The position numbers were made by a program, and so were the translations under genes. A stretch of 11,445 bases of DNA. Origin: an uncultured Clostridia bacterium (lineage in GTDB: Bacteria > Bacillota > Clostridia > Christensenellales > Borkfalkiaceae). Location: positions 1 through 11,445 of the forward strand of contig CANQCA010000041.1 of NCBI GenBank assembly GCA_947589585.1. Reading direction: 5' to 3'. The notes under the pieces were generated by a model. That model did no database searches. It worked only from the letters and a program-made list of their open reading frames with translations, and had not been told where the DNA came from. Positions 6,318 through 11,445 of this stretch are shown one piece after another (position 1 is the stretch's first letter; every line of letters begins with the position of its first letter).

Positions 6318-7385
6318 ATGGCATATACAAAGGACGAAAGGGCATATCTTTGGCTGTGCGCCTGTACGAAGACGGACTATCGCGAGCGCATCGCACTTTT
6401 GCGCGCCGCGCCCCGTCCGGCGGCGCTCTTGGAGGATACGCAGGCGTGCTTTTCCCGTGCGGGCGTGAGCATGGAGAAGATCTCCCCGTCCGAAAAGGCA
6501 CGGGAAGAGGAGGCGGCAGAGCTCCTCGCCAAGATACAAGAGCAAGAGGCCTTCGCCGTCACGCTCCTTGCCGAGGACTATCCCGCCTCTTTGAAAGCGA
6601 TCTCCCTTCCGCCCCTTGTCCTCTACGGCAGGGGAAGAAGGGAGCTTCTCACCGCCCGTAAGCTCTGTGTTGTCGGTTCCCGCATCACGCCGCCGTGGGC
6701 GGAAAAGCTGGGGAAGAGCATTTCCTCCCAGATCGCGGAGCGCATGACGGTCGTCACGGGCCTCGCGGAAGGGGGAGATCTCGCCGCCATCGAAGGGGCG
6801 CTTCCCTCGGGCAACCTCATCTCCGTGCTCCCCTGTGGGCTGGACGAATGTTATCCCGCCGCGCACATTTCCGTGAAGACGCGTATCGAAAAGGCGGGGC
6901 TCGTTCTTTCGGAATATCCCTTCGGCGAGACGGCGAAGAAGTATTCCTTCCACGCCCGCAACCGCATTCTGGCGGGACTTTCGGAGGGCGTGCTCGTCCT
7001 CTCGGCCGCCATGCGCAGCGGCGCGCTCATCACGGCGAATTGCGCACTCGACTTCGGGCGGGACGTCTTCGCCCTTCCCTATAACGCGGGAGTCATGAGC
7101 GGAGAGGGGTGCAACGACCTCATAAAAAAGGGCGCCTACCTCGTCACCGAGGCGAACGACGTGCTCTCCGTCTATGGCATGGCCCGTTCCGAGGCCGTCG
7201 TCGTCGATCTCAATGAGGGCGAAAAGCAGGTGCTCGACATCTTACGCGAGAGCGGGGAGATGCACCTGAGCGAGATCGCTTCCCGCGCCCATCTCCTCAT
7301 CCACGAGGCCTCCGCCGTCCTCTCAGCGTTAGAGATAAAAGGCGTTGCAGTAAAATCGGGCGGAAATAAATACAGTGTTTCGTAG
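6318..7385 (+). CDS. dprA: DNA-processing protein DprA (Smf), divergent signature motifs
   Basis: The product is 355 residues starting MAYTKDERAYLW. ATG6318 is 4 nt after the yifB stop and gives the normal family N-terminus, although the ribosome site is weak; a longer start at 6267 would lie inside yifB. The Rossmann core has PPLVLYGRG (98-106), CVVGSR (117-122), VTGLAEGGD (146-154), GLDECYP (174-180), LSEYPFGE (197-204), ARNRILAGLSEGVLVLSA (213-230), SGALITA (234-240) and GRDVFALP (247-254). A winged-helix tail (about 298-352) follows. DprA loads RecA on incoming single-stranded DNA in transformation. Several consensus residues differ: GID is GGD, the following His is Ile, FP before ARNRI is FH, VEA is LSA and VPG is LPY. 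It could be functional but divergent. The family call is firm. Confidence 0.94.
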   Translation: MAYTKDERAYLWLCACTKTDYRERIALLRAAPRPAALLEDTQACFSRAGVSMEKISPSEKAREEEAAELLAKIQEQEAFAVTLLAEDYPASLKAISLPPLVLYGRGRRELLTARKLCVVGSRITPPWAEKLGKSISSQIAERMTVVTGLAEGGDLAAIEGALPSGNLISVLPCGLDECYPAAHISVKTRIEKAGLVLSEYPFGETAKKYSFHARNRILAGLSEGVLVLSAAMRSGALITANCALDFGRDVFALPYNAGVMSGEGCNDLIKKGAYLVTEANDVLSVYGMARSEAVVVDLNEGEKQVLDILRESGEMHLSEIASRAHLLIHEASAVLSALEIKGVAVKSGGNKYSVS

Positions 7386-7414
7386 AATTTGTTTCGGGAA
7401 AACAAATTCTACGA
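7380..7414. repeat. Perfect 15-bp inverted repeat over the dprA stop codon
   Basis: The left arm (7380-7394, TCGTAGAATTTGTTT) and the right arm (7400-7414) are exact complements around a 5-nt loop CGGGA. The left arm contains the dprA stop TAG (7383-7385). A T-rich stretch CTTTTTGTTT follows 10 nt later (7425-7434), too far for a standard intrinsic terminator. It may be a 3' stability or attenuation hairpin, a bidirectional signal, or the end of a small mobile element. Confidence 0.7.
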
Positions 7415-7610
7415 GCGAATCGGCCTTTTTGTTTCATATCGGCAGACCCCGAAAGTCGTTTCAGAAAAACAAAAAGCACATACATGTGCAAATTGGGGCG
7501 TGCGGCGCAGAAGCGTGGTTCTGCTTGCACAGGAATCAGAAACCCTTTCAAAAAACAAAAGTAGAAAATCATTCAATTTCGATATATCGTTTGGTACAAG
7601 GAGTGAAAGC
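7386..7610 (+). other. Structured dprA-topA intergenic region
   Basis: These 225 bp are more AT-rich than their neighbours and hold several inverted repeats after the stop-codon hairpin: CTTTTTGTTT (7425-7434) / AAACAAAAAG (7467-7476), enclosing TCGG (7439-7442) / CCGA (7449-7452); GCACAT (7476-7481) / ATGTGC (7484-7489); and a two-step hairpin GTGC + GCAGAA (7500-7503, 7507-7512) / TTCTGC + GCAC (7519-7524, 7527-7530). A near-direct repeat occurs at 7459-7476 and 7546-7561 (TTTCA, A-run, C, A-run, G), and CGATATATCG (7580-7589) is palindromic. I see no convincing sigma-A promoter. The topA reading frame happens to be open through this region, but the ribosome site and family alignment place the true start at 7611. 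It may be an untranslated leader, a small RNA or a remnant of an insertion. Confidence 0.5.
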
Positions 7611-9833
7611 ATGGATCTTATCATTGTGGAATCGCCGAGCAAGGCAAAGACGATCTCCCGTTATCTCAAAGGCAAATATCGCGTCGACGCATCGGGCGGG
7701 CACATCCGCGATCTTCCCCCCAAAAAACTCGGCGTCTCCGTGGAGAGGAACTACGAGCCCCGCTATGTGACGTCCCCCGGGAAAGAGGAGACGATCAAGC
7801 GTCTCACCGAGGAAGCAAAGCGGGCGACGCGCGTGTATCTCGCGACCGACCCCGACCGCGAGGGCGAGGCCATCTCCTGGCATTTGCAGACGGTGTTGGG
7901 TCTTCCCGAGGACGGGGAAAACAGGATAGAGTTCAACGAAATTTCCCCCAAAGCGGTGGAAAATGCGCTCAGGCACCCCCGCAAGATCAATGTCAACCTT
8001 GTGGACGCCCAGCAGGCGAGGAGGGTCCTCGACCGTCTCGTCGGTTACAAGCTCTCCCCCCTTCTCAACAACAAGATACAAAACGGCCTCTCGGCGGGAA
8101 GGGTCCAGTCGGTGGCTTTGCGCCTCGTCGTCGAGCGCGAACGCGAGATCGCGGCCTTCACGCCCGAGGAATATTGGACGATCGCGGCCGAACTGCAAGA
8201 TCTTCCCAAGCAGTTCGCGCCCTTCCGCGCCCTTCTCGAGAAGAAGGGGGAAAAGAAGATCAAGGTCTCGAGCAAGGAGGAGGCGGACGCCATTCTTGAC
8301 GCCCTCAAAAAGGGCAGATACAGCGTGACTGCCGTGAAAAAGATGATCGCGAAGTCGCATGCCCCCGCACCCTTCACGACCTCGACGCTTCAGCAGGACG
8401 CATCCAACAAGCTCGGCATGACGGCCCCCGAGACCATGCTCATGGCGCAGCACCTCTACGAGGGCATGGACCTCGAAGGGGAGGGGCATGTCGCGTTCGT
8501 GACCTACATCCGTACGGACAGCACCCGCGTCTCGGCGGACGCCCAACAGGCCGCGCTCGACTATATCAGGGAAAAATACGGCAAGGAATACCTTCCCGAG
8601 AAGCCCAATTTCTACGCCTCCAAAAAGGGCGCGCAGGATGCGCACGAGGCCATCCGTCCCATCGACCTTACCCGCACCCCCGAATCCGTCAAGAAGCTGC
8701 TCGATCGGAAGCACTACAACGTCTACAAGCTCATCTACGAGCGCTTCATCGCCTCGCAGATGGCGGAGGCGCAGTACGATTCCATGCAGATCGAGATCGA
8801 AAACGGCGAATATACGTTGAAGGCGAGCGGCAGGGCGCTGCGCTTTGCGGGCTTCACCGTCATCTATGCCGACTATCGCAAAGAGGACGAGGAGGAGACC
8901 AAGGGGCTTCTTCCCGCACTCGACGAAGGGCAGGAGCTTTCCGCCAACAAGCTCTCGGGCGAGCAGAAATTCACCAAGGCGCCCATCCGCTATACCGATG
9001 CCTCCCTCGTCAAGGCGATGGAAGATAAGGGCATCGGCCGCCCTTCCACCTATGCCTCCATCATCTCCGTGCTCACCAAGCGCAAGTATGTGGAAAAGGA
9101 GGGCAAGTATATGAAGCCCACCGAGATCGCATACCGCATCACGGATATGCTCGTCAAATACTTCACGGATATCATGGACGTCGGCTTCACCGCCGACATG
9201 GAGGAAAAGCTCGACGAGATCGAGGACGGCGGCAAGGATTGGCATTCCATCATTGCGGCCTTCTATCCTCCCTTTGAGGATCAGCTCCGTTTTGCGAACA
9301 CGGACGGCGACGAGGTCACGGAGATCCTCTGCGAAAAGTGCGGTCGTCCCATGGTCCGCAAGATGGGCAAATACGGCAAATATCTCGCCTGCACGGGTTA
9401 CCCCGCCTGCTCGAATATCGTCAGCGAAGGGCAGCCGGAGACCTCTGCGACCGCCTGCCCCAAGTGCGGGGCCATGATGGTCGTCAAGAGCGGCAAGTAC
9501 GGGAAATTCCTCGCCTGCCCCAACTATCCTTCCTGCAAGTCCACCCTTCCCATCGAGGAAGAGAAGAAGGAAGAGGTGATCGCGGGTGTCTGCCCCGAAT
9601 GCGGCAAGCCGACGAAGCGGCTCAAGACGCGCACGGGCAAGACGTATTACGGCTGCAGCGGCTATCCAGATTGCAAGTTCATGAGTTGGGATGAACCCAC
9701 GGGCGGGAAGTGCCCGCAGTGCTCTTCCGCCCTCGTCAAGACGGCGCGCGGGAGTATCCGCTGTTCCAATAAGGATTGCGGCTATAAGGTCCCCTCGGAG
9801 CGCAAGGCGAAGGGAGGAGCCAAATCGGAGTGA
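7611..9833 (+). CDS. topA: DNA topoisomerase I (type IA) with four zinc ribbons
   Basis: The product is 740 residues. It relaxes negatively supercoiled DNA by cutting one strand through a 5'-phosphotyrosine. The TOPRIM domain has VESPSKAKTI at the start and TDPDREGEA (Asp80, Asp82, Glu84). The catalytic tyrosine is Tyr299 in FVTYIRTDSTR. LSAGRVQSVALRLVVERE, EAIRPID and KGIGRPSTYASII are further type IA signatures. Four Cys4 zinc ribbons fill the C-terminus: Cys574/577/594/600, 616/619/636/642, 661/664/682/688 and 701/704/718/723. The tail is basic. ATG7611 has AAGGAG (7598-7603) 7 nt upstream and begins MDLIIVESPSKAK, as in other family members. A frame-open extension back to 7389 is not supported. 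The stop overlaps the trmFO start by 4 bp, so the two are probably co-translated. Confidence 0.97.
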   Translation: MDLIIVESPSKAKTISRYLKGKYRVDASGGHIRDLPPKKLGVSVERNYEPRYVTSPGKEETIKRLTEEAKRATRVYLATDPDREGEAISWHLQTVLGLPEDGENRIEFNEISPKAVENALRHPRKINVNLVDAQQARRVLDRLVGYKLSPLLNNKIQNGLSAGRVQSVALRLVVEREREIAAFTPEEYWTIAAELQDLPKQFAPFRALLEKKGEKKIKVSSKEEADAILDALKKGRYSVTAVKKMIAKSHAPAPFTTSTLQQDASNKLGMTAPETMLMAQHLYEGMDLEGEGHVAFVTYIRTDSTRVSADAQQAALDYIREKYGKEYLPEKPNFYASKKGAQDAHEAIRPIDLTRTPESVKKLLDRKHYNVYKLIYERFIASQMAEAQYDSMQIEIENGEYTLKASGRALRFAGFTVIYADYRKEDEEETKGLLPALDEGQELSANKLSGEQKFTKAPIRYTDASLVKAMEDKGIGRPSTYASIISVLTKRKYVEKEGKYMKPTEIAYRITDMLVKYFTDIMDVGFTADMEEKLDEIEDGGKDWHSIIAAFYPPFEDQLRFANTDGDEVTEILCEKCGRPMVRKMGKYGKYLACTGYPACSNIVSEGQPETSATACPKCGAMMVVKSGKYGKFLACPNYPSCKSTLPIEEEKKEEVIAGVCPECGKPTKRLKTRTGKTYYGCSGYPDCKFMSWDEPTGGKCPQCSSALVKTARGSIRCSNKDCGYKVPSERKAKGGAKSE

Positions 9834-11122
9834 ACGAAGTAACCATCATCGGCGCCGGCCTCGCGGGAAGCGAGGCGGCGTACTTTTTGGCAGAGCACGG
9901 CTTAAAGGTCGTGCTCGTTGATATGAAGCCCAAACTTACCCCCGCGCACGCGAGCGATAAATTTTGCGAACTCGTCTGCTCCAATTCCTTAAAGAGCGAC
10001 GATATCTATGGGAACGCATGCGGACTTCTGAAGGAAGAGATGCGCATCTTAGGCTCGCTTACGATGGCGGCGGCGGGAAGGAGCCGTGTGCCCGCGGGCG
10101 GCGCGCTCGCAGTCGATCGGGAGAAATTCTCTTCCTATGTGGACGAGCACCTCAGAAGTCACCCCAATATCCGCATCGTGAGCGAAGAAGTGGGCGACCT
10201 TCCCGCAAGCGGCATCGTCGCAACGGGGCCGCTCACACAGGGAAAGCTCTTCGAGGCCATCGCGGCGAAATTCGGCTGTCTGCACTTTTTCGACGCATCC
10301 GCGCCCATCGTCTCCGCGGAGAGCATCGATATGGAGAAGGCCTTCGCACAGGACCGCTACGACCGCGGCCCGGGGGACTACCTCAACTGCCCGATGACGA
10401 AAGAGGAGTACGAAAATTTCGTCACGGAGCTTCTTTCGGCAGAGAGGACGATCCTGCACGATTTTGAAAAGAACGATGTCTTCGAGGGGTGCATGCCCTT
10501 AGAGGTCATGGCGGCGCGGGGCATGGATACCCTGCGCTTCGGCCCCTTCAAACCCGTCGGGCTCACATGGGAAGGAAGGCGCCCCTATGCCGCCTTGCAG
10601 CTTCGCCGCGAGAACGAAGAGGGGACGAGCTACGGGCTCGTCGGCTGCCAGACAAACCTCAGATTCGGGGAGCAAAAGCGCGTCTTTTCGCTCATCCCCG
10701 CCCTCAAAAATGCCGAGTTCGAACGCTACGGCGTCATGCACCGCAATACATATCTCGAAGCCCCCAAGTGTCTGAATGCCGATTTTTCGGTGAAGGGCAA
10801 CCCGGGTCTCTTCTTTGCGGGGCAGATCACGGGCGTCGAGGGCTACGTCGAAAGTGCGGCGAGCGGGCTCATCGCGGGGTACCATGTCCTGAATCGGGCG
10901 CTCGGAAAGCCGTCTTTGGTCCCGCCCGCTTCCACCGTCATCGGCGCCCTTTCGCGCTATATTGCGACGGAGAATAAGGACTTCCAGCCCATGAACGCCA
11001 ACTACGGGATCTTAGAGGGCGGCTACGAGGGCATCCGCGATAAAAAGGAACGGCGGCGGCTCATCGCCGAGCGCGCCCTCTATGAAATCGGGAACTTTCG
11101 GCGGCAGATTCTGGAAGGATGA
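9830..11122 (+). CDS. trmFO: Methylenetetrahydrofolate-tRNA-(uracil-5-)-methyltransferase TrmFO
   Basis: The product is 430 residues, normal for the family. This FAD enzyme uses 5,10-methylenetetrahydrofolate to make m5U54 in the T-loop of tRNAs, the Gram-positive counterpart of SAM-dependent TrmA. The FAD site is IIGAGLAGSEAAYFLAEHG (6-24). ELVCSNSLKSDD places Cys50, and FEGCMPLEVMAARG places Cys221; these correspond to the two catalytic cysteines (53 and 226) of the B. subtilis enzyme. RVPAGGALAVDR, KPVGLTWEGRRPYAALQLR and GQITGVEGYVESAASGL are conserved blocks. Translation starts at GTG9830 inside the topA stop (GTGA overlap), with GGAGGAG (9813-9819) 10 nt upstream. The topA-trmFO pairing is the standard Bacillota order, where the gene was called gid. 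Confidence 0.97.
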   Translation: MNEVTIIGAGLAGSEAAYFLAEHGLKVVLVDMKPKLTPAHASDKFCELVCSNSLKSDDIYGNACGLLKEEMRILGSLTMAAAGRSRVPAGGALAVDREKFSSYVDEHLRSHPNIRIVSEEVGDLPASGIVATGPLTQGKLFEAIAAKFGCLHFFDASAPIVSAESIDMEKAFAQDRYDRGPGDYLNCPMTKEEYENFVTELLSAERTILHDFEKNDVFEGCMPLEVMAARGMDTLRFGPFKPVGLTWEGRRPYAALQLRRENEEGTSYGLVGCQTNLRFGEQKRVFSLIPALKNAEFERYGVMHRNTYLEAPKCLNADFSVKGNPGLFFAGQITGVEGYVESAASGLIAGYHVLNRALGKPSLVPPASTVIGALSRYIATENKDFQPMNANYGILEGGYEGIRDKKERRRLIAERALYEIGNFRRQILEG

Positions 11123-11133
11123 AAAATGACGGG

Positions 11134-11160
11134 GCCGCAGCTGTTTGAGGTGCGGCTTTT
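11134..11160 (+). terminator. Possible weak intrinsic terminator after trmFO
   Basis: A 6-bp stem GCCGCA (11134-11139) / TGCGGC (11151-11156) with an 11-nt loop is followed by four T residues. It starts 12 nt after the trmFO stop. The long loop and short T-run suggest partial termination or read-through into hslV. Confidence 0.5.
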
Positions 11161-11173
11161 CGGGTGATATATA
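11145..11173 (+). promoter_or_regulatory. Weak candidate promoter for hslV
   Basis: TTGAGG (11145-11150) and TATATA (11168-11173) are 17 bp apart. The -35 box lies in the loop and arm of the terminator-like hairpin. Both boxes are imperfect, and read-through from trmFO is an equally good explanation for hslV expression. Confidence 0.3.
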
Positions 11174-11201
11174 GTTCGGAATACCGGCTTTCGGAGGAAG
11201 T

Positions 11202-11445
11202 ATGATAGAATTTCACGGAACAACGATCTGCGCGGTCAAGCGCGGCGGCGTCACTGCGATCGCGGGCGACGGGCAGGTCACGATGGGCGAGCATGTCGTA
11301 TTCAAAAATACGGCGATCAAGGTCAGGAGAATTTATGGCGGCAAAGTCATTCTGGGCTTTGCGGGGTCGGTCACCGACGCCTTCTCGCTCTCCGAACGCT
11401 TTGAGGGCATGCTCAATAAGTTTGCGGGCAACCTCATGCGCTCGG
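11202..11445 (+). CDS. hslV: ATP-dependent protease subunit HslV (ClpQ), 5' part
   Basis: Eighty-one complete codons are visible before the window ends; the full protein should be about 175-180 residues. HslV is the threonine peptidase of the HslUV (ClpQY) complex, unfolded substrates being fed in by the HslU ATPase, whose gene is expected just downstream. Visible motifs are TTICAV, AIAGDGQVTMGEHVVFKNTAIKVRR, GKVILGFAGSVTDAFSLSERFE and GNLMR. The expected nucleophile is Thr7 (first of TTI), preceded by a six-residue leader MIEFHG that must be removed to expose it. ATG11202 has GGAGG (11193-11197) 4 nt upstream. In B. subtilis the recombinase gene codV/xerC lies between trmFO and this gene; here the gap is 79 nt. 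Confidence 0.94.
   Translation, partial: MIEFHGTTICAVKRGGVTAIAGDGQVTMGEHVVFKNTAIKVRRIYGGKVILGFAGSVTDAFSLSERFEGMLNKFAGNLMRS

Noticed and set aside
7579..7590. Promoter -10 box (TATATC) before topA
   Set aside because: No -35-like hexamer lies 16-18 bp upstream; the sequence is part of the palindrome CGATATATCG.
7389..7610. N-terminal extension of topA by 74 codons
   Set aside because: It starts at TTG inside the hairpin, has no ribosome site, encodes sequence unlike topoisomerase I, and AAGGAG sits 7 nt before ATG7611.
7569..9245. Long minus-strand open frame (558 codons) opposite topA
   Set aside because: It lies entirely over the confidently identified topA and matches no family I recognise; biased GC-rich codon use commonly creates such antisense frames.

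Overview
The window is a chromosomal housekeeping segment of a Gram-positive bacterium, most likely Bacillota, class Clostridia (an uncultured gut lineage of the Christensenellales type is my guess). The reasons are AGGAG/GGAGGT ribosome sites, sigma-A-type promoters, a VanW-family lipoprotein, GC-rich coding sequence with AT-rich gaps, and a gene order that matches the Bacillus/Clostridium block rplS ... dprA - topA - trmFO(gid) - (xerC/codV) - hslV(clpQ/codW). All genes are on the + strand. I found no tRNA, rRNA, CRISPR array, transposase or phage gene.

Layout. 1-1784: the 3' end of a PHP-domain phosphoesterase gene, overlapping by 4 bp a VanW-domain lipoprotein gene. 1785-2126: a gap filled by three REP/MITE-like palindromic units, followed by a strong promoter and leader. 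2127-2468: rplS (ribosomal protein L19), closed by a clear intrinsic terminator. 2508-2636: a second promoter region. 2637-7385: a large polytopic membrane protein resembling PMT/GT-C glycosyltransferases, then yifB/comM and dprA with gaps of 23 and 4 nt. 7386-7610: a 225-nt gap rich in inverted repeats. 7611-11122: topA and trmFO, overlapping by 4 bp. 11123-11445: a weak terminator-like hairpin and the 5' part of hslV.

Functional view. The block joins translation (L19, tRNA m5U54 methylation by TrmFO), DNA topology and single-strand processing (TopA, DprA, YifB/ComM) and protein quality control (HslV). YifB and DprA are partners in natural transformation in some bacteria, but they are also widespread in bacteria not known to be competent. 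Compared with B. subtilis, rbgA and rnhB are missing between rplS and dprA, xerC/codV is missing between trmFO and hslV, and the membrane protein gene sits in the gap.

I do not see a clearly new biological system. The items most worth following are the nested palindromic element before rplS, the structured dprA-topA gap with a perfect 15-bp inverted repeat over the dprA stop codon, the PMT-like protein with a large exported insert and a degenerate motif, and a DprA with several altered signature residues.
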